From the NCBI GenBank assembly GCA_002338615.1, contig DDIS01000085.1:4632-68631 (forward strand): a stretch of 64,000 nt of DNA. Reading direction: 5' to 3'. The position numbers and the translations under genes were made by a program. Within the stretch, counting starts at the first letter, position 1. Each line of letters begins with the position of its first letter. Positions 43,135 through 52,163 of this stretch are shown piece after piece. Below the pieces are notes generated by a model. The model had not been told where the DNA came from. It saw nothing but the letters and a program-made list of their open reading frames with translations, and made no database searches. The stretch comes from Proteobacteria bacterium UBA1844. GTDB lineage: Bacteria; Pseudomonadota; Gammaproteobacteria; Steroidobacterales; Woeseiaceae.

Positions 43135-44973
43135 ATGGTGAAGAGATCTGATAAAAGCCGTCGCGACTTCCTGCAATCGGCCGCTGGCCTGAGTGCGGTC
43201 ACACTATTGAACGCATTTGTTCCGGCGTGGGCGCGCGCGATGCAAGTGAAGCGAGACGACGCTGCGCTGCAGGAATCGGGTTCGATCGTATTTGATCTCG
43301 CCATTCGCCAGCATCAGCTTGAGATCGCGGGTGGTATGGGCAATGTTGTATCGATCAATAACAGCGTTCCGGGGCCTTTACTTGAGTGGTACGAAGGTCG
43401 GGACGTCGTGCTGAACGTTGCGAACGAAATGAACGTCGATACATCAATACACTGGCACGGCATCCTGTTGCCGTTCGAGATGGACGGCGTACCCGGCGTG
43501 ACATTTCGCGGCATCCAACCCTCGACAACGTTTCGATATCAATTTCCGGTCAGGCAAAGTGGCACGTACTGGTATCACAGCCATTCGGGGTTGCAGGAGC
43601 AATCCGGCTGCTACGGGCCGCTCGTTGTGCACCCGCGTGAACCGGACCCGACTACTTACGATCGAGATTACATTGTCATGCTGTCGGACTGGACATTCGA
43701 AGATCCGCACCGAGTCATGCGCAATCTCAAGAAAATGGGTGACTACTACAACTATCAGCAATTCTCGCTAGCTGATTTGTACGGTACGGGCGACATGAGC
43801 CGCCGTGAGGCGTGGAAGATGAAGCTTGCCTGGGACCAGATGCGAATGATGGCCACCGATATTCTCGATGTCACGGGTTCAACTTACACGTACCTCATGA
43901 ACGGATTACACCCGGCTGGCAACTGGACAGGGCTCTTTGCACCTGGTGAGCGTATTCGATTGCGCTTCATCAATGGCTCTGCGATGTCTTATTTCAACGT
44001 TCGGATTCCCGGTTTGCCGATGACTGTTATCGCCGCGGATGGGCAAAACGTACACGCCGTGGAGACAGATGAATTCCAGTTTGGGGCTGCCGAAACCTAC
44101 GACGTCATCGTAGAACCCAAAGAGGAAAGTACATACACGATTATGGCCGAGGCGATGGATCGAAGTGGCTTCGCCGCAGGTACATTAACAATGCATCCGG
44201 GAAGTCGCGCTGCTATTCCGCCGCTTCGCAAACGGCCGTTGCTGACGATGGTGGATATGGGCATGGATATGTCCGGTACAGACATGGATGGCACGGCAGC
44301 GCCGACTTTGGACGATACTCAGTCATCTGCAATGGGCGAGGTGCCGATGGACCATTCCCGGATGACTCACGCGGAAATGGGCCACAAGTTGCCTGTAAAG
44401 AATGACCATGCGGGTCACGACATGGGCGATATGAGCACGGCGGGACCGATTATTGCGCGCCACGGCCCGGACCACCATGGGCCAGGTAATATTGGTGTCG
44501 CGGCAGTGGAGCGCAATCGCCTTGGTGAGCGGGGCCTCGGCCTCGAAAACCTTGACCATCGCGTATTGGTTTACACTGACTTAAAGCGCCTCGCGAACGA
44601 CTTTGACGATCGTCCACCGGCACGTGAGATTGAGTTGCACCTGACCGGTCACATGGAACGCTACATGTGGTCGTTCGATGGCAAGCAATTTCATGAAGTC
44701 GATGGTCCCATCGAGTTCAGCTTCGGCGAACGCCTGCGTCTGACCATGGTGAACGATACGATGATGAATCACCCTATTCATCTGCACGGCATGTGGATGG
44801 AACTCGAAAATGGCCATGGCTCGCAGCTACCGCGCAAGCACACGATCAATATGATGCCGGCGGCACGCACTTCAGTATTGATCTCCGCCGACGCTCCGGG
44901 ACGTTGGGCATTCCATTGTCATCTTCTTTATCACATGGATATGGGCATGTTCCGCGTTGTGCGCGTGAGCTGA
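43135..44973 (+). CDS. Periplasmic multicopper oxidase, CopA-type copper resistance protein
   Basis: A 612 aa protein with a Tat signal (KSRRDFLQSAAGLSAVTLL). Copper ligands are visible in HWHGILLPFEMDG, WYHSHSG, HPIHLHGMW and HCHLLYHMDMGMF, which together form the type 1 and trinuclear sites. A Met/His-rich insertion (MVDMGMDMSGTDMDG, MDHSRMTHAEMGHK, DHAGHDMGDM) before the third cupredoxin domain is typical of PcoA/CopA, which oxidise Cu(I) and bind extra copper. I chose ATG at 43135, where the twin-arginine signal begins after five residues; the frame from 43114 adds LELSGT. It is followed 10 bp on by copB. It is commonly called copA/pcoA, a different gene from the ATPase. Confidence 0.93.
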   Translation: MVKRSDKSRRDFLQSAAGLSAVTLLNAFVPAWARAMQVKRDDAALQESGSIVFDLAIRQHQLEIAGGMGNVVSINNSVPGPLLEWYEGRDVVLNVANEMNVDTSIHWHGILLPFEMDGVPGVTFRGIQPSTTFRYQFPVRQSGTYWYHSHSGLQEQSGCYGPLVVHPREPDPTTYDRDYIVMLSDWTFEDPHRVMRNLKKMGDYYNYQQFSLADLYGTGDMSRREAWKMKLAWDQMRMMATDILDVTGSTYTYLMNGLHPAGNWTGLFAPGERIRLRFINGSAMSYFNVRIPGLPMTVIAADGQNVHAVETDEFQFGAAETYDVIVEPKEESTYTIMAEAMDRSGFAAGTLTMHPGSRAAIPPLRKRPLLTMVDMGMDMSGTDMDGTAAPTLDDTQSSAMGEVPMDHSRMTHAEMGHKLPVKNDHAGHDMGDMSTAGPIIARHGPDHHGPGNIGVAAVERNRLGERGLGLENLDHRVLVYTDLKRLANDFDDRPPAREIELHLTGHMERYMWSFDGKQFHEVDGPIEFSFGERLRLTMVNDTMMNHPIHLHGMWMELENGHGSQLPRKHTINMMPAARTSVLISADAPGRWAFHCHLLYHMDMGMFRVVRVS

Positions 44974-44983
44974 GCAATTCAAT

Positions 44984-45724
44984 ATGAAATTGTATACAGC
45001 AACAATCGCACTCGTGGTCCTTTGGCCTGCCTCTGCCCACGCCTATGAGCCCGCCGGCACACCACCAGACTGGGATCCGCCCATGGACATGCAGCACGCG
45101 TACTGGAAAGTGCTGGCGGACCGATTTGAAGCCGGGATTGGCGATAATCTCGACGGCTATGTTTGGGACGTGCAGGGCTGGTACGGCGGCGATCACAACA
45201 GGGTCTGGATGAAAACGGAAGGCGAGGGCGAACTTGGAAGCTCACCCGAGCACGCTGAATTGCAGCTTCTTTTCAGCCGAATGTTCGCTCCATTCTGGGA
45301 CTGGCAGATCGGTGTACGGCAGGATCTTGAACCAAACCCCGACCGGACTCACCTGGTACTCGGAATTCAGGGTGTTGTTCCCTACCAGCTCGAATGGGAC
45401 AGCGCGCTTTTCGTCAGTGACGAAGGCGATGTCAGTGCCCGCATCGAAGTGGAATACGATTTGAACATTACCCAACGATGGGTTTTACAACCGCACTTTG
45501 AGATCAATGCGGCATTTTCGGACGACCGCGAGCTAGGTATTGGCACCGGCGTGAACAACACGGAACTGGGGCTAAGAGTGCGCTACCACGTTCAACGTGA
45601 AATCGCGCCCTACCTGGGAGTATCGTGGCAACAGCTTTATGGCGGTACCAGGGACTTTGCGCAGGATGACGGGAAATCAACGTCGAACGCTTCGATCGTT
45701 GTTGGGGTTCGGTTCTGGTTCTAG
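44984..45724 (+). CDS. copB: Outer-membrane copper resistance protein CopB
   Basis: A 246 aa protein with a signal peptide (ATIALVVLWPASAHA) and the CopB barrel: DPPMDMQHAYWKVLADRFE, WDVQGWYGGDHNRVWMKTEGE, ELQLLFSRMFAPFWDWQIGVRQD, and the C-terminal ASIVVGVRFWF. It binds or channels copper in the outer membrane together with the CopA oxidase. The Met-rich N-terminal insertion found in many CopB proteins is short here (MDM only). It follows the oxidase by 10 bp. Confidence 0.93.
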   Translation: MKLYTATIALVVLWPASAHAYEPAGTPPDWDPPMDMQHAYWKVLADRFEAGIGDNLDGYVWDVQGWYGGDHNRVWMKTEGEGELGSSPEHAELQLLFSRMFAPFWDWQIGVRQDLEPNPDRTHLVLGIQGVVPYQLEWDSALFVSDEGDVSARIEVEYDLNITQRWVLQPHFEINAAFSDDRELGIGTGVNNTELGLRVRYHVQREIAPYLGVSWQQLYGGTRDFAQDDGKSTSNASIVVGVRFWF

Positions 45725-45863
45725 TCAAAGCAGAAAGTGAGACAATAATATCTCGTTACCAAAGCCTTGCGCTGATGATCGTGACATCGACAGATAGCAA
45801 CAATTTTCGGAGCGTTAGAGCCTACGGGCGAAAACACCCATTGTAAGTTGCCGCTCAGTAAGT

Positions 45864-47117
45864 CTAAAAGCGGTCGCATCGAAAAGGCTGAATGTTGATC
45901 GGCGGTCTCCTATTCGCAACTAAACATTCAACGATATCGGCCGTTATCCCCGCCAACGTAAGGCCAAGATGCTGATGACCAAAGGCCAGTATCGCGTTCG
46001 GGTTTTTCGGGCTTGCCCCGATCACCGGCAGGTGATCAGGCATTGAAGGTCGAAAGCCCATCCAGCGCTTGAATTCCGGAAACTCGGCGTTCGGTAACAA
46101 TGCACGTATGTGTGTTTCGAGTTTTCCGAAGCGCGAAGCCGCGGGGGGTAGATCAAGTCCGCCAAATTCAACGAAGCCTGTGATTCGCAAGCCGGATGAC
46201 AACGGCGTCATAATAGTCTTGCGCTCATAGCTTGCAATCGGCACATTAAAGCTACCCGACCAGCCAGGCGCAGACAGGTGGTAACCGCGCTCGGTATCCA
46301 GAGGCAGTCTGTGCCCAAGGTCCCTCGCCAGCGATTTGGACCATGCACCGGCCGCGAGAACAATCTTTTCACTCGTTATCGGTTTTGCTTCGACTTGCAA
46401 TTCAAAGGACCCGTCGGATCGTGTCGCGATCTTTCGAACGCCACCTCTCAGATACTGGCCACCAGCCTCCTGAAAAGCTGCGAAGAAGCCTTGTGACAAT
46501 TGATATGGCTCGAGAACATGGCCACTGCCCGGAAAATGTAGCGCACCCTGGAGATTCGTCGTCAAATCCGGTGCGAGCTCAGCGACCTCCGCTGCAGACA
46601 ACCATGTCGTCGGCACATCGTATTCTGCAAGAGACTCTTGCTCGTTCAGCAGAGCCGCTTGCGATGCCCTGGTTTCCGCCAACACGATATGACCCCTGGT
46701 TTGCAGTTGCTGCTCGAGTCCCAGCGTGCGAAGCAGGTTGCGCAGCGATTCCAGGGCACCGGCCTGCAGTTCAGCCAGCGCCTCCGTACCGCGTTTAAAT
46801 GCGCTTGGACGGCTTGCCAACGCAAAGCGTGTAAGCCAGGGGAGAATCTGCAATGCATAGCCGCCGCGCACCGATAAAGGGCTATCCGAATTCAGAAGGT
46901 AGCGTGGCGCATGCGCGAGGGTAGCGGGTGAGGCGAGTGGGAAGATCAGCTCCGTTGCGATGTGGCCGGCATTGCCGTACGAACAGCCCAAACCCGGCTC
47001 CATAGGGTCAATCAATACGACATTCGCACGCGCGTTCGCAAGCCGACATGCGGCAGCCAGGCCCACCACACCTGCGCCAATTACCGCAACACGATAATCG
47101 GATGACGAAGTCGCCAC
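45864..47117 (-). CDS. FAD-dependent D-amino-acid (D-hydroxyproline) dehydrogenase, DadA-like
   Basis: A 417 aa flavoprotein with an N-terminal GxGxxG dinucleotide motif (VIGAGVVGLAAACRLA) and a C-terminal FAD segment (GHQHLGLTLAGITADIVECL). The middle has YSYGNAGHI-like GCSYGNAGHIATE and the substrate region KRWMGFRPSMPDHLPVIG. DadA-like enzymes oxidise D-amino acids; next to a hydroxyproline epimerase the probable substrate is cis-4-hydroxy-D-proline. The start is GTG. The epimerase stop is 8 bp upstream, so this is a two-gene operon. Later enzymes of the pathway are not in the window. Confidence 0.88.
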   Translation of the reverse strand: MATSSSDYRVAVIGAGVVGLAAACRLANARANVVLIDPMEPGLGCSYGNAGHIATELIFPLASPATLAHAPRYLLNSDSPLSVRGGYALQILPWLTRFALASRPSAFKRGTEALAELQAGALESLRNLLRTLGLEQQLQTRGHIVLAETRASQAALLNEQESLAEYDVPTTWLSAAEVAELAPDLTTNLQGALHFPGSGHVLEPYQLSQGFFAAFQEAGGQYLRGGVRKIATRSDGSFELQVEAKPITSEKIVLAAGAWSKSLARDLGHRLPLDTERGYHLSAPGWSGSFNVPIASYERKTIMTPLSSGLRITGFVEFGGLDLPPAASRFGKLETHIRALLPNAEFPEFKRWMGFRPSMPDHLPVIGASPKNPNAILAFGHQHLGLTLAGITADIVECLVANRRPPINIQPFRCDRF

Positions 47118-47125
47118 AGCAATGA

Positions 47126-48121
47126 TCAGGAAGCCACGATGCCGAGTCGAAACGGGTCATTACGATCGAACAGCAGTGTCGATTGACCCGTAATGTACGC
47201 AGAGCCTCTGATCGTCGGGAATATTTTGTTGTCACGGCAATGTGCCGTCGCTTCGAACACGCTGCCGGTAATACCCTGTTGGCGCCAGCGCGCGCCTGCC
47301 TGCAATTGACCGTCTTCAACAAGGCACGCAACCTTTGCGCTAGTGCCCGTGCCGCAGGGTGAGCGATCGTAGGCTTTGCCCGGACACATTACAAAATTGC
47401 GGCTATCGGCCACGCTTGGGTCAGCAGGCGGTCCAAACAACTCGATATGATCGATTATTTCGCCGTTGGCTCCCCGGATTCCCTGCTCACCAAGCGCCTC
47501 ACGTATGGCCCAGGTGAAAATGCTGAGTTGATCAACGTTTTCGTAGTCGAGTACTTGTCCGTGGTCACCGACAAGAAAGAACCAGTTACCGCCCCATGCG
47601 ATATCGCCAGTTATGGGACCGATATTGGGAACATTCACAGTCAGGTTTTTCCGGTGTCGATAACTCGCGACGTTGTCCACGCTGACTCGATTCCTGTCGT
47701 GCACGCTTAGCTTTACCACGCCCACCGGCGTTTCCAGGTAGCTTGCGCCAACTGAAAGCCGACCCAGGTGGGCCAGCGTGACTGCAACTCCGATGGAGCC
47801 ATGACCACACATACCTAGATAGCCAACATTGTTGAAGAAAATGACCCCCGCGGCACAGGACGTGTTAGCCGGTTTACAAAGGAGTGCGCCGACCAGCACG
47901 TCGCTACCGCGTGGTTCATTGACGACCGACGCGCGAAAATCGTCGTGTTCCTGCCGAAACTTTGCAAGTTGTTGCGCCACCGTGCCTTGCCCAAGATCGG
48001 GGCCGCCGGCAACAACTACCCGGGTAGGTTCACCGCCGGTGTGAGAGTCAATGACTTCAACACGATCGAGCAGTGATAGCGACTCCGGAGTATGTTCGAG
48101 CTCGAAACTGTCAGCGCCCAT
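47126..48121 (-). CDS. 4-hydroxyproline 2-epimerase (proline racemase family)
   Basis: A 331 aa member of the proline racemase family. The two catalytic cysteines are C105 (MCGHGSIG) and C256 (SPCGTGTS). Because both are cysteine, it should be a racemase/epimerase rather than a 3-hydroxyproline dehydratase. DSHTGGEPTRVV near the N-terminus is also typical. It converts trans-4-hydroxy-L-proline to cis-4-hydroxy-D-proline, which the adjacent dehydrogenase can oxidise. GAGGG precedes the ATG. The source could be collagen or the betaine; no transporter is next to it. Confidence 0.9.
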   Translation of the reverse strand: MGADSFELEHTPESLSLLDRVEVIDSHTGGEPTRVVVAGGPDLGQGTVAQQLAKFRQEHDDFRASVVNEPRGSDVLVGALLCKPANTSCAAGVIFFNNVGYLGMCGHGSIGVAVTLAHLGRLSVGASYLETPVGVVKLSVHDRNRVSVDNVASYRHRKNLTVNVPNIGPITGDIAWGGNWFFLVGDHGQVLDYENVDQLSIFTWAIREALGEQGIRGANGEIIDHIELFGPPADPSVADSRNFVMCPGKAYDRSPCGTGTSAKVACLVEDGQLQAGARWRQQGITGSVFEATAHCRDNKIFPTIRGSAYITGQSTLLFDRNDPFRLGIVAS

Positions 48122-48394
48122 GATGACCCTCGTGAAATGACGGTATTGAAGCTCTCCCCAGTATCACGAATATTCGGCAACCGGTTTGCCGACTGTTGCA
48201 AAGTCCGGCGTGATACGAAAACCTGGTTTCGTTGCCGGTCAATCACCCAGCCGGCGGCGGCAATTGGCTATCTGAAGGATTCCCGGCTCATGATATGACT
48301 GGTGCTGGCGACCTTGCCAATGTTACTGATGTTCAAGCCGGGAAGGTAGGGCGAATCGTCGCCTCGGAGTGTTGCTGCAAAAAAGTCGCCGGTT

Positions 48395-49510
48395 CTACTC
48401 GGAATCGGTATCGACCGCTTTGAGCAAATCGCTCCAACGCCGCGTGAGCAGGTTTTTCTTGAAGTCAGCAATCTGGTACTGCCAGCCGCTGAGCCGCGCA
48501 TTGATCTCGTCAACGGTTTCGTGCTGTATTGATGTTTTCTCGTTGGCCTCTGTGGTGGAAGCTTGATCGGTACCTTCTGCGTCACCGCTTGCTGCGTCCG
48601 CGGTGTCATCCGCTAATTCCGCGGGTACGGTACCTGGCGCTTGCCGTGCCTGAAATCCGATCCACGTCTCATCGCCGTCATTGCTGAGCGTAGTGGTAAC
48701 TATTTGGCCGTCCCAGGTTTCAAAAACAGTCGTCGACTCAACGTCCGTCGTCTCGGCGTCCCCTGGAGCCGCTTTGCGTACATCGTCAAGCGTCAGGCCT
48801 TTGAGCGCGCCTGCGATACCATTCGCAACTGTCGGGTAGCTGAGCTCACGGCCTTCAGGAATTGCCAGTACGCTGAATTCTGTATCGTCTTCGGCGTTCT
48901 TCTCAATCTCAATCGTCTCGCCGTCGCTATTGTGGATCGTAACTCTGCGCACCCTGTCTGGTTCAATATCAATAATTGTCGGCTGCAACCAGTCTCCAAC
49001 CGACTCCGGAACAAGAAAATTCTGATCGACCATGTAACTGGTTTCGGCATCCGCAAGCCGCACATAGCGAAAAGTGCCCTGCGCGCTTGTGCCGATGATA
49101 ATGCTGTAATTAAAACCGTCGCCATCGATTACCAGCTTGCTGCCGCTGCCGCCTTTCTCGGGGTCGTCCACGCCAAGTCTGCTGTAGTAATCCGGATTCG
49201 ACGTCTTTTCCTCAACAACCTGCGCTTTGGAGAGAGCTATGAACAGGTTGCGCAATTTCCCGATATCGGCAGGGTAGTCATCGCGGTTGCTGACCAGCCA
49301 GCGCACTCCGTCGCGCCTGATTTCCACCGGCTGCATATTATTGCGGATAATGCGAATGCTTTCGGCGTCATCCGCCTGGTTCGCAAAATCGCTCAGGAAA
49401 ATCTCGCCTGTCGGCGACGTACCTGGCTCATCCTTCGTTTGCAGCAGCAAGACGACGACGACCAGCAGCACAACGACGGCGGTCAGGAGCCCAATACTCT
49501 TCGGGTTCAC
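48395..49510 (-). CDS. DUF4340 domain-containing membrane-anchored protein
   Basis: A 371 aa protein with one N-terminal transmembrane segment (SIGLLTAVVVLLVVVVLLLQ) and two DUF4340-like halves (EIRRDGVRWLVSNRDDYPAD; FSVLAIPEGRELSYP). It ends in an acidic, Ser/Thr-rich stretch and a short basic tail. DUF4340 proteins accompany GldF/GldG-type ABC systems; their role is unknown. I chose GTG at 49510, which overlaps the previous stop (GTGA) and has AAGGA upstream; a longer TTG frame from 49537 overlaps by 31 bp and is less likely. Confidence 0.82.
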   Translation of the reverse strand: MNPKSIGLLTAVVVLLVVVVLLLQTKDEPGTSPTGEIFLSDFANQADDAESIRIIRNNMQPVEIRRDGVRWLVSNRDDYPADIGKLRNLFIALSKAQVVEEKTSNPDYYSRLGVDDPEKGGSGSKLVIDGDGFNYSIIIGTSAQGTFRYVRLADAETSYMVDQNFLVPESVGDWLQPTIIDIEPDRVRRVTIHNSDGETIEIEKNAEDDTEFSVLAIPEGRELSYPTVANGIAGALKGLTLDDVRKAAPGDAETTDVESTTVFETWDGQIVTTTLSNDGDETWIGFQARQAPGTVPAELADDTADAASGDAEGTDQASTTEANEKTSIQHETVDEINARLSGWQYQIADFKKNLLTRRWSDLLKAVDTDSE

Positions 49511-51426
49511 GCGTGCATCCTTTGCCGGCGCCGCCAAAGCGCAAACAGAATGATAAGCGTCAGCAGGAACGGAACCAGGGCAATATTGATAATTTTCAGA
49601 CGCGTGCCGAGGTCTTCGATGTCCTGGTCGAGTCCTCGTTGCACCGCCCGAAGTTCCTTGCGAATCGACGCGCGCTGATCGATAAAGCGATCAATTTCGG
49701 ACTGTTGCTCGGCTGTCATCAGCAAACTTCCGGTGCCGCTGTCGTCGCGCGCCGATTGCAGTTCGGAAAGACGCGCCTCGGTATCGGCGAGTTCCTGCTG
49801 CAGGCGTTCTTCCGTTTCCCTGAAACGTGCTTCAGCACCCGCCCGAAGTTTTTCCACCCGTGTGAAAGGTCGGGTTGAGTTACCGCGGCTTCTGACGGAA
49901 ATCAGGTCCGTACTGCCTGCAAGGTTTTCGAGCGCATTCACGACGAATGCGCCATTGCTCGCAAACGCGGTGGCGATTTGCTGGCCGAAAAAATTCTGTA
50001 TCTGTACCCACATTGAATCGGACAGCATGTCAACATCGGCAACGACGATCAGGTTCGCTGGCCCCGTGGTTTCAGCCAGGTGGTGCGATGGATCCGCATT
50101 GTTTGCGTCATCAACCCCATCATCTTTGTCCTCATTCACGACTTTTGCCGGCGGTCCATCCGGAAACGCGCTTTTCAACGGTCCACTGATACGTGCTGCC
50201 AGGGTAAAGGCCTCGCCGGCCGGGACGAAGCCGTCCAGCAGAGACGCCGGATCAGACATGAACGAAAAGCGCGCAGGCGGAAGCATGCTCGATGACGTGC
50301 TGGAAGACAGCAGTGGCTCAAGGTTTAACGCACTGTCTTCGGCAAGCGCAATGTGTCCTGCCATGGCAAGGTTGACCACATCGAGGTCTGCAGTCGTGAT
50401 GTCATCGTTGTCCAAGTAGTCGGCGGTAATGCCAAGGTAGCCGTAGTGGCGAGTCGGACGACCGCCTCTCCCGGTGCTGATCGCCAGGGCAAGTTCGGCA
50501 TCCGCGATCACTTCCTGGGTTGAATACTGGATACCCCAGGCCTTGAATAGCGCGGGCATATCCGAGGCTTGCGGCATGGGAGGCATCCCTTGCGGCATGC
50601 CTTCCTGCGAGGCGGCATCGATAGCCGCGAGTGGGTCGACGAATATCAGCGCTTTGCCGCCGCGCATGATGAACTGGTCGATCGCATATTGTGTTTCACC
50701 GGAGAGATGTTTCGGCTGCACGATCCACAACAATCCAACGTCTTCCGGAACGGTTGAGAACGAGGTGCCAAGATCGCGAATCTCGAAGAGCTGCTGCGCC
50801 TGCTGGTAAACCGTCCATGCGCTCTGCATTTGTTGTGTCTGGGGGTCGAACCGGCTGCTCATATTGACGCCGGCGACCAGGCCGATGACATTGCGCTCCG
50901 GATTGGCAAGCGTGCTGACAAGCCGCGCAATGTCATATTCGAGAAACGCTTCCTTGTCCGGTTGAAAAAAGGCAATTGTTTCTTCATCGCCCACGCTGTT
51001 GGTCCCGGCGAGACCCATGTAGACAGGATCCGGAGTAATGCCGAGCTGCACGCCCTGTAATCCGGCTTGTGCGGCACGATCTTCGTCCTCGGAGAACGGC
51101 AGTGGATCAATGACGCTCAGATTCAACTTGCCGTCGCTTTCACGGGCAAACTCCTCAAGCATCTCGTGTACCCGGTTGGCGTAGCTGCGCAACGTTGGGG
51201 AGCCTTCAGTGGCCTGGTCCGAAAAGTAGTAGTAGAGGTTGATCGGCTCGTCGATGTTTTTCAGTATATGCCGCGTTCCATCCGACAACGTGTACAGCTT
51301 GTCTTCGGTTAAATCGAAACGCACGCCACTGAACAAGGCGTTGGACACGATGACGGCGGCGATGAAACCGATGGCAAGTAGCAACAGGCTGGAGGTGCCG
51401 AGGCGCTTTTGAGTGCGAGTGCTCAT
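49507..51426 (-). CDS. GldG-like ABC-system extracytoplasmic protein
   Basis: A 639 aa protein with an N-terminal (SSLLLLAIGFIAAVIVSNALF) and a C-terminal (IINIALVPFLLTLIILFALW) membrane helix. Between them is the GldG/DUF4350-type domain: FDLTEDKLYTLSDGTRHIL, INLYYYFSD, FIMRGGKALIFVDP, then a coiled-coil stretch (RFRETEERLQQELADTEARL) before the last helix. It is the companion of an ABC-2 permease and is implicated in gliding in Bacteroidetes, but widely found in non-gliding bacteria with unknown cargo. ATG at 51426, 3 bp after the permease stop. The alternative frame from 51447 adds METGGLT. Confidence 0.88.
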   Translation of the reverse strand: MSTRTQKRLGTSSLLLLAIGFIAAVIVSNALFSGVRFDLTEDKLYTLSDGTRHILKNIDEPINLYYYFSDQATEGSPTLRSYANRVHEMLEEFARESDGKLNLSVIDPLPFSEDEDRAAQAGLQGVQLGITPDPVYMGLAGTNSVGDEETIAFFQPDKEAFLEYDIARLVSTLANPERNVIGLVAGVNMSSRFDPQTQQMQSAWTVYQQAQQLFEIRDLGTSFSTVPEDVGLLWIVQPKHLSGETQYAIDQFIMRGGKALIFVDPLAAIDAASQEGMPQGMPPMPQASDMPALFKAWGIQYSTQEVIADAELALAISTGRGGRPTRHYGYLGITADYLDNDDITTADLDVVNLAMAGHIALAEDSALNLEPLLSSSTSSSMLPPARFSFMSDPASLLDGFVPAGEAFTLAARISGPLKSAFPDGPPAKVVNEDKDDGVDDANNADPSHHLAETTGPANLIVVADVDMLSDSMWVQIQNFFGQQIATAFASNGAFVVNALENLAGSTDLISVRSRGNSTRPFTRVEKLRAGAEARFRETEERLQQELADTEARLSELQSARDDSGTGSLLMTAEQQSEIDRFIDQRASIRKELRAVQRGLDQDIEDLGTRLKIINIALVPFLLTLIILFALWRRRQRMHA

Positions 51427-51428
51427 TG

Positions 51429-52163
51429 TCAGTCCGCCTGTTTCCAACGCAGCACGATGGTATTGGCATACAGAAATGTGCCAATGACAAGCGCGAAGTA
51501 AATGAGATCGCGTAAATCAATTACGCCTTTGGAAATACCGCTGAAATGGGTCAGGAAGCTCAGAGAGGCGATGCCATCAACGACGACTTGCGGTGCCCAG
51601 CCGGAAAATATATCCAGCACCAGCGGGAAGCCGGCCAGCAGAAAACCAAAACAAACGACAATGCTGATGACAAACGCGATCACCTGGTTGCGGGTGAACA
51701 CGGAAACGAACGATCCTATCGCGAGGAAGCCACCGGCCATCAGGAAGCTACCGATGTATGCCGCAATGATCGCGCCATTGTCCGGGTTGCCCAGGTAGTT
51801 GACGGTGATCCAGATAGGAAATGTGAGGAGCAGGGCAATACCAGCGAATGCCCACGCAGCGAGAAACTTGCCGAGCACGGCCTGCACAGGCGTAACCGGC
51901 AAGGTCATCAGCAGTTCAATAGTCCCGGTCTTTCGTTCCTCGGCCCATAAACGCATGGCGATAGCCGGCATCAGGAACAGGTACAGCCACGGGTGATAGT
52001 TGAAAAATGCGCGCAGGTCGGCCTGGCCACGTTCATAGAACCCGCCGAGGTAAAAAGTGAACGCACCCATCAGCATCAGAAAGATGACGATAAATACGTA
52101 CGCGACCGGCGTTGCGAAATAGCTTTGCAATTCGCGCCGGAATATTGCCCGCGTCACGCTCAT
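51429..52163 (-). CDS. ABC-2 type permease (GldF-like)
   Basis: A 244 aa integral membrane protein with six predicted helices (YVFIVIFLMLMGAFTFYL, FAGIALLLTFPIWITV, FLMAGGFLAIGSFVSV, VIAFVISIVVCFGFLLAGF, LIYFALVIGTFLYANTI, and PWLYLFLMPAIAMRL). The cytosolic loop ERKTGTIELLMTLPV is conserved in GldF/NosY-type permeases and contacts the ATPase. It overlaps the ATPase gene by 4 bp. Together with the ATPase and GldG-like protein it forms one transport system. Confidence 0.9.
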   Translation of the reverse strand: MSVTRAIFRRELQSYFATPVAYVFIVIFLMLMGAFTFYLGGFYERGQADLRAFFNYHPWLYLFLMPAIAMRLWAEERKTGTIELLMTLPVTPVQAVLGKFLAAWAFAGIALLLTFPIWITVNYLGNPDNGAIIAAYIGSFLMAGGFLAIGSFVSVFTRNQVIAFVISIVVCFGFLLAGFPLVLDIFSGWAPQVVVDGIASLSFLTHFSGISKGVIDLRDLIYFALVIGTFLYANTIVLRWKQAD

